In this document: piece after piece, positions 1-8,829 of the stretch
Position numbering within the stretch: position 1 is the stretch's first letter
Layout: each line of letters opens with the position of its first letter
Origin: Bordetella genomosp. 5
GTDB taxonomy: Bacteria > Pseudomonadota > Gammaproteobacteria > Burkholderiales > Burkholderiaceae_B
Length of the DNA stretch: 64,000 nt
Direction of reading: 5' to 3'
Assembly: GCF_002261475.1 (NCBI RefSeq)
Contig: NZ_NEVN01000009.1
Span: 124,001-188,000 of the forward strand
Program-made: the position numbers and the translations under genes
The notes under the pieces: model-generated
Databases searched by the model: none
What the model was told of the DNA's origin: nothing
The model's input: the letters and a program-made list of their open reading frames with translations, nothing else

Positions 1-749
1 GCCGTGCGATCCCGCATGGGACGGCGCGCATCGAGCTTGAGCAGATTGCGCCGCGCCACCTGATTGAGGGCCTCGATCATCACCGAGAAACCGATGGCGG
101 CGTACAGGTAGCCCTTGGGCACGGCAAAGCCGAAGGCCTCGGCCACCAGCGAGAAGCCGATCATCAGCAGGAAACACAGACACAGCACCACCACGGTCGG
201 GTGGGCGTTGACGAAGCGCGTGAGCGGCTTGGAGGCCGCCAGCATGATCCCGATCGCGATCACGACGGCGATCATCATGATGGCGAGGTGGTCCACCATG
301 CCCACGGCCGTGATGACCGAGTCGAGCGAAAACACGGCGTCGAGCACGACGATCTGGGTGACGGTGACCCAGAAGCTCGGGTAGGCGCGCGACGCGCCCT
401 GGCTCTCGGCATGGCCGCCGTCGATGCGCTCGTGCAGCTCGATCGTGCCCTTGAAGAGCAGGAAGAAACCGCCGATACCCAGGATGAGATCGCGGCCCGA
501 AAACGCGAACGGGCCCACGGAGAAGAGCGGCTCGGTCAGGGTGACGAGCCACGACATGACGGAGAGCAGGCCCAGGCGCATTACCAGGGCGAGCGACAGG
601 CCGACGATGCGCGCGCGATCGCGCTGCGAGGGCGGCAGCTTGTCGGCCAGGATGGCGATGAAGATCAGATTGTCGATCCCGAGCACGATCTCGAGGACGA
701 CAAGCGTTAGCAGGCCGACCCACGCAGCGGGGTCCAGCAGCCACTCCAT
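1..749 (-). CDS. TerC-family integral membrane protein, C-terminus beyond window
   Basis: The reverse-strand frame opens at the ATG at 749 and reads without a stop to the window edge (249 codons). It is strongly hydrophobic, with about seven membrane segments. It has the TerC family pattern of acidic residues inside helices, for example [11 protein letters not shown] near residues 20-30 and [17 protein letters not shown] near residues 130-146. TerC proteins are inner-membrane proteins linked to metal-ion (manganese, tellurite) handling. The reading frame continues past [12 protein letters not shown], where many relatives join CBS and CorC_HlyC domains, so a long YoaE/YegH-type protein is possible but cannot be seen here. 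Confidence 0.9.
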   Translation of the reverse strand, partial: MEWLLDPAAWVGLLTLVVLEIVLGIDNLIFIAILADKLPPSQRDRARIVGLSLALVMRLGLLSVMSWLVTLTEPLFSVGPFAFSGRDLILGIGGFFLLFKGTIELHERIDGGHAESQGASRAYPSFWVTVTQIVVLDAVFSLDSVITAVGMVDHLAIMMIAVVIAIGIMLAASKPLTRFVNAHPTVVVLCLCFLLMIGFSLVAEAFGFAVPKGYLYAAIGFSVMIEALNQVARRNLLKLDARRPMRDRT

Positions 750-974
750 CAGGCGCTCCTGAAGTTACAAGACCGGTAATCGTACATGGAATCCCAGTGA
801 CACGCCGGTGACAAACCTTTGCGATTCACGGGCGCGGCGCGCACCGTGCCGCGGGGTGCCGGCCGGCCGAAAAATGAGGCCGCACCATACCCGTGCCAAG
901 CTGACACGGGCATGAACGTGGCCCGATGCAAGCCGTGGCCAGGAGCAAGCGGCGTACCCCGCGCGCCAATGACA

Positions 975-997
975 AAGCCGGCCGCGAGGGCCGGCTC
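975..997 (-). terminator. Putative terminator of suhB
   Basis: On the reverse strand a GCCGGCC/GGCCGGC stem with a five-base loop is followed by a short TTTGT run, 23 bases beyond the suhB stop. The T-tract is weak. Confidence 0.5.
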
Positions 998-1018
998 AGG
1001 CATGCCGGGAACGTGCGA

Positions 1019-1798
1019 TCAGGCGGCCGGACGGGGCGTGATCGAGGTCAGCATCTGGGTGAAGACCTTGGGCGTGCCCGCGAGCACATTGCCCGAATCG
1101 AGCCAGCCCTGTTCGCCGTCGAAGTCGGAGACCAGGCCACCCGCCTCGAGCACCAGCAGGCTGCCGGCGGCGAGATCCCAGGGCTTGAGCTTGACGCCGC
1201 AGAAGCCGTCGAGGCGACCGCTCGCCACGTAGGCCAGGTCGAGCACGGTGGAACCCATGCGGCGCACGCCGGCGCAGCCGTCGGTCATGTCACGGAAGCG
1301 ATCCGACGTGGGATCCGATGCCGTGGGCCAGTGGGCGCCCAGCAGCGCGTCGTGGTAGCGGATGCGGCCCGAGACGCGCACGCGGCGGTCGTTCAGGAAG
1401 GTGCCGCTGCCACGGCTCGCGGTGAAGAGCTCGTTGCGGGCGGTGTCGTACACCACGGCCTGCGTCACCTGGCCACGCTGCGTGAGCGCGATCGAGATGG
1501 CGTAGTTGGGGAAGCCGTGGATGAAGTTGGTGGTGCCGTCCAGCGGATCGATGATCCACTGGAACTCGGCCTGATCCGGGCCCTGCAGGCCGAATTCTTC
1601 GCCCAAGACCGCGTGATCGGGGTATGCCGTGCGGAGCACTTCGACGATGGCCTCTTCGGAAGCACGGTCGACTTCCGTGACATAATCGCGCGGCCCCTTG
1701 CGGGCCACGCTAAGCTTGTCGAGGTCCATGCTGGCACGGTTGATGATGGTGCCGGCACGGCGAGCCGCCTTGATGGCGGTGTTGAGCATCGGATGCAT
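1019..1798 (-). CDS. suhB: Inositol-1-monophosphatase family protein SuhB
   Basis: 259 residues, the usual length for SuhB. The start MHPMLNTAIKAARRAG matches the family N-terminus; the frame is open 34 codons further upstream but that part looks non-coding. Metal-binding signatures of the FIG/IMPase superfamily are present: GEEFG near residue 67, IIDPLDGTTNF near 85 and PWDLAAG near 216. The enzyme hydrolyses inositol phosphates. In enterobacteria SuhB also joins rRNA transcription antitermination complexes. It is divergent from trmJ with a 144-bp shared promoter region, an arrangement common in Burkholderiales. Confidence 0.96.
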   Translation of the reverse strand: MHPMLNTAIKAARRAGTIINRASMDLDKLSVARKGPRDYVTEVDRASEEAIVEVLRTAYPDHAVLGEEFGLQGPDQAEFQWIIDPLDGTTNFIHGFPNYAISIALTQRGQVTQAVVYDTARNELFTASRGSGTFLNDRRVRVSGRIRYHDALLGAHWPTASDPTSDRFRDMTDGCAGVRRMGSTVLDLAYVASGRLDGFCGVKLKPWDLAAGSLLVLEAGGLVSDFDGEQGWLDSGNVLAGTPKVFTQMLTSITPRPAA

Positions 1799-1942
1799 AG
1801 AATTCCGTACGAATGCGGTGGTGGCTGTGCCCCGCATGTCCCCCCTGTCGGCTTGGCGACAAAGCAGGCTGCGCAGGGCGTGGCGGCTCGGCAAAATCAA
1901 CCCGAAACCAGGAATGCACGTAAGCCAAACGGGCTATTTTAA

Positions 1943-2728
1943 ATGACTCAAGGATTTTCACGCGTAAGGTTCGTCATGGTCCAGCCCAGCCACCCCGGCA
2001 ACGTGGGTTCGGCGGCCCGGGCGATCAAGACCATGGGCTTTGCGGAATTGGTGCTGGTCGAGCCCAAATTGCCCGACATGACGGCCCATCCCGAGGCCAT
2101 CGCGCTGGCCAGCGGCGCCAGCGACGTGCTCGAACAGGCGCGTATCTACGACACCCTCGAAGAAGCCCTGGCGCCGGTCACGCTGGCCTTCGCGCTCACG
2201 GCGCGCGTGCGCGATCTGGGGCCCCCGCCGTGCGACATCCGCGAGGCCGCGACCCTGGCGCGGGCCCACCTGGACGATACGGCCGGCGGCGTGGTCGCCA
2301 TCGTGCTGGGCACCGAGCGGGCCGGCCTGACCAACGCCCAGATCGGGCTCTGTCACCGTATTTGTCATATCCCGGCCAATCCGGAGTACAGCTCGCTGAA
2401 CGTGGCGCAGGCGCTACAGTTGGCCGCTTGGGAGGTCCGTTATGCGCTGCTGGCGGCGGCCGGCGCACCGTTGCTGCCGCCCTCGCCCGCCCACCAGCCC
2501 GACCCGGGCGCGGAGCCGGCCAGCGGCGCCGCGGTGCAGGCCCTGCTCGCCCACTGGGAGCAGGCGCTGGTCGCGGTGGAGTTCCTGGACCCGGCCCATC
2601 CCAAGAAGCTGGTGCCGCGCATGCGCCACCTGTTCGGCAAGAGCGCGCTCACGCGCGACGAGGTCGATATGCTGCGCGGTGTCTGCACCGCGATGATCGG
2701 CATCGCGAAGCGCGCCGGCCCGCGCTGA
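1943..2728 (+). CDS. trmJ: tRNA (cytidine/uridine-2'-O-)-methyltransferase TrmJ
   Basis: 261 residues with a SPOUT methyltransferase domain in the first 160. Visible motifs are FVMVQPSHPGNVGSAARAIK (residues 10-29, motif 1), VLGTERAGL (about 119-127, motif 2) and IPANPEYSSLNVAQAL (about 143-158, motif 3 and trefoil knot). The C-terminal helical extension is typical of TrmJ rather than TrmL. The enzyme methylates the 2'-OH of nucleotide 32 in several tRNAs. The gene faces suhB and ends at a strong bidirectional terminator. Confidence 0.95.
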   Translation: MTQGFSRVRFVMVQPSHPGNVGSAARAIKTMGFAELVLVEPKLPDMTAHPEAIALASGASDVLEQARIYDTLEEALAPVTLAFALTARVRDLGPPPCDIREAATLARAHLDDTAGGVVAIVLGTERAGLTNAQIGLCHRICHIPANPEYSSLNVAQALQLAAWEVRYALLAAAGAPLLPPSPAHQPDPGAEPASGAAVQALLAHWEQALVAVEFLDPAHPKKLVPRMRHLFGKSALTRDEVDMLRGVCTAMIGIAKRAGPR

Positions 2729-2743
2729 AGGCGCGCACGGCCA

Positions 2744-2789
2744 AACAAAACGCCCCGGGGTGCGCTGAGCTCCCCGGGGCGTTTTGCTT
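2744..2789. terminator. Bidirectional rho-independent terminator
   Basis: A perfect 14-bp stem (AAAACGCCCCGGGG at 2747-2760 with its complement at 2772-2785) has A- and T-runs on both flanks. It lies between the convergent ends of trmJ (+) and the Bug receptor gene (-) and can serve both. Confidence 0.93.
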
Positions 2790-2803
2790 GATGCGAAGGA
2801 CGA

Positions 2804-3796
2804 TCAGTCGACCTTGGCGCCGGAGGTCTTCACGACCGGAGCCCAGCCGTCGACTTCCGACTTGATGAACGCGCCGAACTCGGCCGGCGTGGTCTTCTGA
2901 CCCACCGCGCCCAGCGACTCATAGGCCTTGAGCACTTCGGGCTTGTCGAGCGCCTTGTTCATGGCGGCGTTGAGCTTCTCGATCACTTCGGGCGGCGTGC
3001 CGGCCGGAGCGATCATGCCGAACCACGACGACACGTCGAATTTCTCGAAGCCGGATTCCTGCATGGTGGGCAGGTCGGGCGCGCTCTTCGAACGGTCGGT
3101 GGTGGTGACGGCCAGCGCGCGCAGCTTGCCGCTTTGCACGTGGGGCCACGACGACGGCATGTTGTCGAACATGAACTGCACCTGGCCACCGATCAGATCG
3201 GTGATGGCCGGGGCGCTGCCCTTGTACGGCACGTGCAGCACATCGATGCCGGCGCGCTGCTTGAACAGCTCGCCCGCCATGTGGATCGAGGTACCGCTGC
3301 CCGACGACGCGAAGGCGAGCTTGCCCGGATTCTTCTTGGCGTAATCGACCAGCTCCTGCACCGACTTGACCGGCACCTGCGGGTTGATCACCAGCACGTT
3401 GGGCACCTTGGCGCCCAGCGCCACCGGCGTGAAGTCTTTGGTGAGGTCGAAGTTGACGTTCTTGTAGAGCGTCTGGTTGATCGCGCTGGTGACGGCGACG
3501 AACAACACGGTGTAGCCATCGGGCGTGGCGCGGGCCACGTAGTCGGTCGCGATGTTGCTACCGCCGCCCGGCTTGTTTTCGATCACGAAGGATTGACCGA
3601 GCTCCTGAGTGAGCTCCTTGGCCATGATGCGCGCGATCACGTCGGTCGTGCCGCCGGCGGAGAAGCCGACGACGACGCGCACGGGCTTGTCGGGATACGC
3701 AGCCTGGGCGGTGGCGCTGAAGGCGAAGGCGCTGATCACACCGGCAGCGACGCCGGATACCACACGCGCCAGACGAGGCTTACGAGCCTGAGTCAT
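2804..3796 (-). CDS. Bug/TctC-family periplasmic solute-binding receptor
   Basis: 330 residues from the ATG at 3796, which has a GAGAGA purine run just upstream. An N-terminal signal peptide ends at about ATAQA. The body has family landmarks: YPDKPVRVVVGFSAGGTTD, IENKPGGGSNIATDYVA, YKGSAPAITDLIGGQVQ and the terminal SGAKVD. Bug proteins are high-affinity periplasmic receptors of tripartite tricarboxylate transporters, binding carboxylates, amino acids and similar compounds; the ligand cannot be read from sequence. No TctA/TctB genes are nearby, so it is an orphan. It is divergent from an IclR-family gene that probably controls it. Confidence 0.93.
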   Translation of the reverse strand: MTQARKPRLARVVSGVAAGVISAFAFSATAQAAYPDKPVRVVVGFSAGGTTDVIARIMAKELTQELGQSFVIENKPGGGSNIATDYVARATPDGYTVLFVAVTSAINQTLYKNVNFDLTKDFTPVALGAKVPNVLVINPQVPVKSVQELVDYAKKNPGKLAFASSGSGTSIHMAGELFKQRAGIDVLHVPYKGSAPAITDLIGGQVQFMFDNMPSSWPHVQSGKLRALAVTTTDRSKSAPDLPTMQESGFEKFDVSSWFGMIAPAGTPPEVIEKLNAAMNKALDKPEVLKAYESLGAVGQKTTPAEFGAFIKSEVDGWAPVVKTSGAKVD

Positions 3797-3816
3797 GGTG
3801 TCTCTCTCCAAAAAGC

Positions 3817-3833
3817 TGTCCATCTAATGGACA
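3817..3833. promoter_or_regulatory. Perfect 7-3-7 palindrome, candidate IclR-type operator
   Basis: TGTCCAT-CTA-ATGGACA lies 20 bp upstream of the Bug receptor start, in the intergenic region shared with the divergent iclR-type gene. Symmetry and position fit an operator for that regulator; this is inference. Confidence 0.4.
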
Positions 3834-3957
3834 TATAAAAATTATTCGCAATGAATGATGCGTTATACACTGGGGGACCATCAAGGTACAGTCCACGCTA
3901 CGGACAATGGTTTTCCCGATGTTTCGGTGTGGTTGCCGACAGTAGATAGAGATATCC

Positions 3958-4719
3958 ATGCAAGAAAGCGAGACAGCGGCCGCCGGGCCGCGCACCCTGC
4001 GCCGCGGCCTGACCGTGCTGGCGGCGCTGCGAGATCACGGCACCGCCGGTCTGAGCGTCACCGACATTGCGCGCCAGACGGGCATCCAGCGCCCCACGAT
4101 CTACCGCCTGCTGGCGGCGCTGCTCGACGCCGGACTGGTGAGCACGATCCAGGGCACGAAAAAATATCGCGCCCAGCTCGCGCCGGATGTGGACGCCACC
4201 TCGCCCGATCCGCGCGTGCGGCAGATGCTGCCCGTGCTGCGCCGATTGGCCGAGCGCACCGGCGACGCGGTGTTCCTGGTCGTGCGCGAAGGCGACGAAT
4301 CCGTCAGCCTGCATCGCGAGATCGGCAGTTATCCGGTGCAGATTCTGGCCACCTACGCCGGCAAGCGTCAGCCGCTGGGCGTGGGCTCGGGCGGCATGGC
4401 GCTGCTTGCCGCCCTGCCCGACTCGGTGGCGCACGGCATCGTGGCGCGCAACTCGGGGCTGCTCGACGAGTACGGCGGCATGACGCCCAACGAGATGCAT
4501 CGCCTGATCGAAAACACGCGCTCGCGCGGCTATTCGGTGGTGGGCAACCACGCCGTGCGCGGCGCGCTGGGCGTGGGTTGCGCGCTGCTGGACGCGCAGG
4601 GCGCGCCGCTGCTGGCGGTGAGCGTCACGGCCATCATCGACCGCATGCCGGCCCAGCGCCAGCGCGAGATCGCCGGCTGGATCAAGGCAGAGCTGGGCCG
4701 CCTGAGCGTCAAGACCTAG
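3958..4719 (+). CDS. IclR-family transcriptional regulator
   Basis: 253 residues. An N-terminal winged helix-turn-helix (about residues 12-75, with GLSVTDIARQTGIQRPTIYR) precedes the IclR effector-binding domain (about 85-250, including the QPLGVGSGGMALLAAL segment and the terminal AGWIKAEL helix). IclR proteins bind small carboxylic or aromatic metabolites and usually control adjacent catabolic or transport genes. It is divergent from the Bug receptor gene, and its 3' end lies 12 bp from the convergent aspartate dehydrogenase gene. Confidence 0.93.
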   Translation: MQESETAAAGPRTLRRGLTVLAALRDHGTAGLSVTDIARQTGIQRPTIYRLLAALLDAGLVSTIQGTKKYRAQLAPDVDATSPDPRVRQMLPVLRRLAERTGDAVFLVVREGDESVSLHREIGSYPVQILATYAGKRQPLGVGSGGMALLAALPDSVAHGIVARNSGLLDEYGGMTPNEMHRLIENTRSRGYSVVGNHAVRGALGVGCALLDAQGAPLLAVSVTAIIDRMPAQRQREIAGWIKAELGRLSVKT

Positions 4720-4731
4720 CCGGCACTCCCC

Positions 4732-5538
4732 TCAGGTGCCCACGCGCAGCGGGCTGCCGAGCTTGCGCAGGGCCGCGATCACGCTGAGCGCGGTGATGCG
4801 GCCGGTCTTGGGGTTCTCCGAAGGCACGTTCTGAATTTCCATCGAGAAGCTGGCCGAATCGGCGTCGACCTCGACGCGATGGATGTTGCGCGAGACGCCC
4901 GGATCGGCCCAGATCTCGAGCGTGGTGCGGTCCGGCCCGATGCCGGCCAGCGAAATGCTCACGGCCACGTTGAGATTGGCCGGAAAGCCCACGGCGGCCT
5001 CGCGCGGCGAGCCGCGGAAGATCAGGGTGGGCTCGGTGATCGCGTCCACATCGATCGCATGGGTTTCGAGGTACGGCGCGCCCTTCAGACCGCGCGGCGG
5101 CTTGCGCGTAATCATCGTGACCGAACGGATCTCGGCCTCGGCGGCCGCGGTCAGGGCGTCCAGGCCCAGGATCGCGCCCGAGGGAACAATGATCTGCGCG
5201 CCGCGCTCGCGCGCCGCGTCGATCAGGTCTTCGTTGGCCAGCAGCGCGCCCGAGCTGAGCACCACGAGCTTGCCGCCGGCCGCGATCACGGGCTCGGCCA
5301 GCTCGCGGAACACCGCGGCGGGCGCGCACTCGACCACCACGTCGCAATGCGCGGCCAGCTCGGCCAGCGTGGTGTAGCGCGGTGCGGCGCCGCGCCAGGT
5401 CACGGCGGTGGAGGGTTTGGCCGGGTCACGCACGCCGACGGCGGCCAGCGACAGGCCGGGAATGCCGGCGTCCAGTGCGCGTGCCACGGCCTGCCCGATG
5501 GCGCCAAACCCGGCGATGCCGACTCGATAGGTGTTCAT
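4732..5538 (-). CDS. nadX: L-aspartate dehydrogenase (NadX/DUF108 family)
   Basis: 268 residues from the ATG at 5538 (MNTYRVGIAGFGAIG). It has an N-terminal Rossmann fold with GFGAIG at residues 10-15, an ECAPAAV strand, a VLSSGALL segment, and the C-terminal aspartate dehydrogenase domain with GFPANLNVAVSISLAG and ADPGVSRNIH, the last carrying the conserved His. The family interconverts L-aspartate and oxaloacetate, or supplies iminoaspartate for NAD synthesis. No nadA/nadC lie nearby. With regulators and Bug receptors around it, a catabolic role is at least as likely as NAD synthesis. Confidence 0.88.
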   Translation of the reverse strand: MNTYRVGIAGFGAIGQAVARALDAGIPGLSLAAVGVRDPAKPSTAVTWRGAAPRYTTLAELAAHCDVVVECAPAAVFRELAEPVIAAGGKLVVLSSGALLANEDLIDAARERGAQIIVPSGAILGLDALTAAAEAEIRSVTMITRKPPRGLKGAPYLETHAIDVDAITEPTLIFRGSPREAAVGFPANLNVAVSISLAGIGPDRTTLEIWADPGVSRNIHRVEVDADSASFSMEIQNVPSENPKTGRITALSVIAALRKLGSPLRVGT

Positions 5539-5611
5539 ACTGCGTCTCTTCCTGTAGCTGATGAAGGAGCGGGCGCACCGCAACGGCGGGCCCGCGTCGA
5601 TGCCTGGGATG

Positions 5612-6640
5612 CTAGGACATGGCCTGGGCCGCGACAAACGATTCCTTTTGCGGCTGCGCATGAGCGGGGCTCATGGCGGCCGCGCGGGTGAGCGCGGCTT
5701 CGCGCAGCACCCATTCCCTGAAGATGGTCACGGCTTCGCGTTCGCTCGCCGCCGCGTGCGTGAGCACGTAATACTCGCCGGCGCTGCACAGCCGCGCGGC
5801 GGGCCGCCACGGCACCACCAGCTCGCTGGCGCCCGGATAGCCGTCGAGCAGCACATCGGGAATCAGTGCGATCCCCTTGTGTTCCTGCGCGGCGCGCAAG
5901 GCGATGTAGAAATGGCCGTAGTCCAAACCGCTCTGCTGCGTGGGCGGGCTCGCGCCCAGGGCCCGCAGCCAGTCGCGCCAGGCGTGCGGCCGGCTGGCGG
6001 TATGGATCAGCGGAAAGGTCAGCAGTTCGTCGAGCGTGTCGATGGGCCCGCCCTGGGCCAGCAGCCGGCGCGACATCACCGGCACCAGCACGTCGTCGAA
6101 CAGCGGATCGGCGCAGATGCCATCCCAGCGCTGCACCAGCGTGAGGTCGATGCCCGGCAGGTGGCGCGCGTAGCGCCGCCCGGCCAGCGGACCCACGCGG
6201 ATGGCCACGTCGACGCCGTCGGCCTGCATGTCGAGCGGGCGGATATCGGACACCACCCGCACCTCGATATGACGATGCGCGGCGCTGAACGCGGCCAGCC
6301 GCGGCATCAGCCAGAGCTGACCGATGGTGGGCAGGGTGTTGACGATCAGGACCTCGCCGCGGTCACGGCTCATGAGGCGGCCGGTGGCATGCTCGAGTTC
6401 GGCCAGAAGACGGCGGCAGGCTTCGTAGTACTGCATGCCCGCGGGCGTGAGTTCGACCTTGCGCGCCAGCCGCACGAACAGCTTGCGGCCCAGAAACGAT
6501 TCGAGCTTGCGCACCTGCAGGCTCACCGCGCCCTGGGTCACCGCCAGCTCTTCGGCGGCCAGGGTGAAGGAGCGGTGACGCGCGGCTGCCTCGAACGAGC
6601 GGACCGACAACAACGGCGGCAGGTTGCGCGAGGCAGCCAT
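5612..6640 (-). CDS. LysR-family regulator, GcvA-like
   Basis: 342 residues. The N-terminal helix-turn-helix (about 8-66, RSFEAAARHRSFTLAAEELA) and a type-2 periplasmic-binding-like sensor domain resemble GcvA/DsdC-type LysR proteins. A GGGAG ribosome site precedes the start. It lies 18 bp downstream of a Bug receptor gene on the same strand, so the two are probably cotranscribed and the regulator may control receptor expression. The C-terminus runs about 30 residues past the usual end of the sensor domain and looks unstructured. Confidence 0.92.
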   Translation of the reverse strand: MAASRNLPPLLSVRSFEAAARHRSFTLAAEELAVTQGAVSLQVRKLESFLGRKLFVRLARKVELTPAGMQYYEACRRLLAELEHATGRLMSRDRGEVLIVNTLPTIGQLWLMPRLAAFSAAHRHIEVRVVSDIRPLDMQADGVDVAIRVGPLAGRRYARHLPGIDLTLVQRWDGICADPLFDDVLVPVMSRRLLAQGGPIDTLDELLTFPLIHTASRPHAWRDWLRALGASPPTQQSGLDYGHFYIALRAAQEHKGIALIPDVLLDGYPGASELVVPWRPAARLCSAGEYYVLTHAAASEREAVTIFREWVLREAALTRAAAMSPAHAQPQKESFVAAQAMS

Positions 6641-6658
6641 GGGGCGGAACTCCCGGGG

Positions 6659-7636
6659 TTATTGCACCTCGATGCCGGCCTGTTTGATGACGCCGGCCCA
6701 GGTGGTGTTCTCGGACTGCACATAGGTGTCGAACGCCTGGCGGGCCAGCGGCAGCGTGTCGATGCCACGGGAGCGGAAGTCGGCGGCGAGCGCCGGATCC
6801 GCCAGTGCCGCCTGCAGCGCGTCGGACAGCCGGGCCACGACGGGCGCCGGTGTGCCGGCGGGCACGAACAGGCCGAACCAGGTGCTGGCATTGTAGTCGA
6901 CCCCCAATTCCTTGAGCGTCGGCACGTCGGGCAACAAGGGCGAGCGCGCCTCGGTGGTGATGGCCAAGGGCCGCACCCGCTGGCCCTGCACGCCGGCCAG
7001 CGTGGTGGGCAGGGGATCGACCATCAGATCGATCTGGCCGCCGATCAGGTCGGTCATCGCCGGCGCCCCGCCCCGGTACGGCACATGCATGAAGCGGGTG
7101 TCCGCGCGGATGTTGAGCAGTTCGGCCTGCACATGGTGGCTCGTGCCGGCGCCGGCGGACCCATAGGTGAGCGCGCCGGGCTTGGCCCGCGCGGCCGCGG
7201 CGAGGTCGGACCACTGCTTGTAGGGCGACTGGCTCGCGACGATGAGCACGCTGGGCACCGAGGCGATCCCGCCGACGGCGATCAGGTCGCGCGCGACGTC
7301 GTAGCCCACGTTCTTGTAGAGATTGGGCGCGACCGCGATGGTGCTCGCCGCGCCCAGCAGCACGGTATAGCCGTCCGCCGGGCTGGTCACGGCCGATTGG
7401 GTGCCGATGGTGCCGCCCGCGCCGGGCTTGTTCTCCACCACCACGGCCACGCCGAGCTTGTCGGCCAGGGTCTTGAACAGCAGGCGGCCGATGGTGTCGT
7501 TGATGCCGCCCGCGGGGAACGGCACGACGGCGCGCACCTGGCGCGCGGGATAGGCGTCCTGTGCGGTGGCCGCCAACGGCGCGACGGCACAACAGAGGGT
7601 GGCGAGACTGAGCGTGAGGCGGCGGTACAGGCGCAT
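6659..7636 (-). CDS. Bug/TctC-family periplasmic solute-binding receptor
   Basis: 325 residues. The signal peptide (residues 1-25, ending ATAQD) precedes a mature Bug fold with YPARQVRAVVPFPAGGIND, ENKPGAGGTIG, PYRGGAPAMTDLIGGQ and a terminal GVIKQAGIEVQ. GGAG lies 9 bases before the start. The gene heads a probable two-gene unit with the LysR gene behind it. Transporter membrane subunits are absent, which is common for this expanded family in Bordetella-like genomes. Confidence 0.93.
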   Translation of the reverse strand: MRLYRRLTLSLATLCCAVAPLAATAQDAYPARQVRAVVPFPAGGINDTIGRLLFKTLADKLGVAVVVENKPGAGGTIGTQSAVTSPADGYTVLLGAASTIAVAPNLYKNVGYDVARDLIAVGGIASVPSVLIVASQSPYKQWSDLAAAARAKPGALTYGSAGAGTSHHVQAELLNIRADTRFMHVPYRGGAPAMTDLIGGQIDLMVDPLPTTLAGVQGQRVRPLAITTEARSPLLPDVPTLKELGVDYNASTWFGLFVPAGTPAPVVARLSDALQAALADPALAADFRSRGIDTLPLARQAFDTYVQSENTTWAGVIKQAGIEVQ

Positions 7637-7737
7637 GGCGCGGCTCCAGGGACGGCAGGACGGCCTCGAAAGGCAGGATGTCCGGCGAGTCTAGGAGCGC
7701 GCCCGGGGGGCCGCAAACGATTAATTGTGGCGCACGA

Positions 7738-7752
7738 ATGAGCCAGACTCAT
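7738..7752. promoter_or_regulatory. Candidate LysR-type box upstream of Bug receptor
   Basis: The 15-bp dyad ATGAG-N5-CTCAT lies about 100 bp upstream of the Bug receptor start. Its size and spacing fit a LysR recognition site. It is short, so chance is possible. Confidence 0.3.
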
Positions 7753-7828
7753 GCATCGAAACGGCTCATGCACCATGACGGCGCAGCCCCTGCCGGAGGC
7801 GGATCCCGGCGGGGCGGCGCCCTCAGGC

Positions 7829-8686
7829 TCAGTCGGCGGCGTGCTGCGCCGCGGGGGCGGCGGGGCCGCCTTCCTTGGCCTGGATCTCGCGCACCGGGAT
7901 CGGCGGGCGGAAGCCGGCCTCGCCCATCTGCTTGCGGATCTGGTGGAACAGGTCCCAGCGCAGGTCCCAGTAGTTGGCGGCCTGCGCCCAGGCGCGGACG
8001 TTCACGACCGTGCCGTTGTCGCGATATTCCATGGCCTTGACGACGGGCGCCGGGTCCTGGTTGACCAGGGGATGCGCCTTGACCATGGCTTCGAGACGCT
8101 GGATGGCCTCGCCCACGTCATCGCCGTAATGCACCACGACGGGGATGTCGAGGCGGCGCGTGACGTTGCGGCTGTAGTTGGTGATGGTGGCGTTCCAGAC
8201 CGTGCTGTTAGGCAGCGTGATGTGGATCCCCTCGCCGTTGACCAGCCGCGTGAGGAACAGGCCGACCTCGGCCACCGTGCCGTCGGTGCCCGACGACAGG
8301 GCGACGTATTCGCCGGTGCGGATGGGGCGCAGGATCAGCAGCATGATGCCGGCCGAGATGTTCTGCAGCGTGCCTTGCAGCGCCAGACCGATGGCCAGAC
8401 CGGCGGCACCGAGCACGGCGATCAGGCTGGCCGTCTGCACGCCGAAGCGCGCCAGCACGGCGATGATCGTGAAGATGCGCACGACCCAGACGACGGACGC
8501 CTGGAACATCGGCACGATGGTGGGATCGATGCGGGTGGAGCGCGTCGCCGCGCGGCGCACCCAGCGGCCGAGCAGCGCCGAGGCCCACCAGCCTAGCGTC
8601 AGGATGAGCAGGGCAACGATCAGATTCAGGCCCAGATCGAAGAACCGGGGGGCCAATTCGGCGAGGCCGTTGTAGGCTTCTTGCAT
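7829..8686 (-). CDS. MscS-family small-conductance mechanosensitive channel
   Basis: 285 residues from the ATG at 8686, preceded by an AGGAG site. Three hydrophobic segments lie within the first 120 residues; the third pore-lining helix is Gly/Ala-rich (GAAGLAIGLALQGTLQN). The beta domain follows (GTDGTVAEVGLFLTRL, ITNYSRNVTRR) and then the alpha-beta C-terminal domain. The length and three-helix plan match the minimal MscS class, which opens under membrane tension to release solutes during hypo-osmotic shock. The last 20 residues are Ala/Pro-rich and poorly conserved in type. Confidence 0.93.
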   Translation of the reverse strand: MQEAYNGLAELAPRFFDLGLNLIVALLILTLGWWASALLGRWVRRAATRSTRIDPTIVPMFQASVVWVVRIFTIIAVLARFGVQTASLIAVLGAAGLAIGLALQGTLQNISAGIMLLILRPIRTGEYVALSSGTDGTVAEVGLFLTRLVNGEGIHITLPNSTVWNATITNYSRNVTRRLDIPVVVHYGDDVGEAIQRLEAMVKAHPLVNQDPAPVVKAMEYRDNGTVVNVRAWAQAANYWDLRWDLFHQIRKQMGEAGFRPPIPVREIQAKEGGPAAPAAQHAAD

Positions 8687-8829
8687 GGGATCTCCTGCGG
8701 AAAAAGAAAAAGCCGGCGGGCTTGTCGCGCGCGGCACGCGTTTACTCTAGCAGAAGCCCGAGGCGCGCCACAGCGCCGGCCTCACGGGATGCGTCAAAGT
8801 TTGTAAACGCGGCGCCGCCGGCGCCCCGC

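Noticed and set aside
5561-7741. 726-codon open frame on the + strand
   Set aside because: Antisense to the LysR and Bug receptor genes, with His/Gln/Arg-rich composition and no family features.
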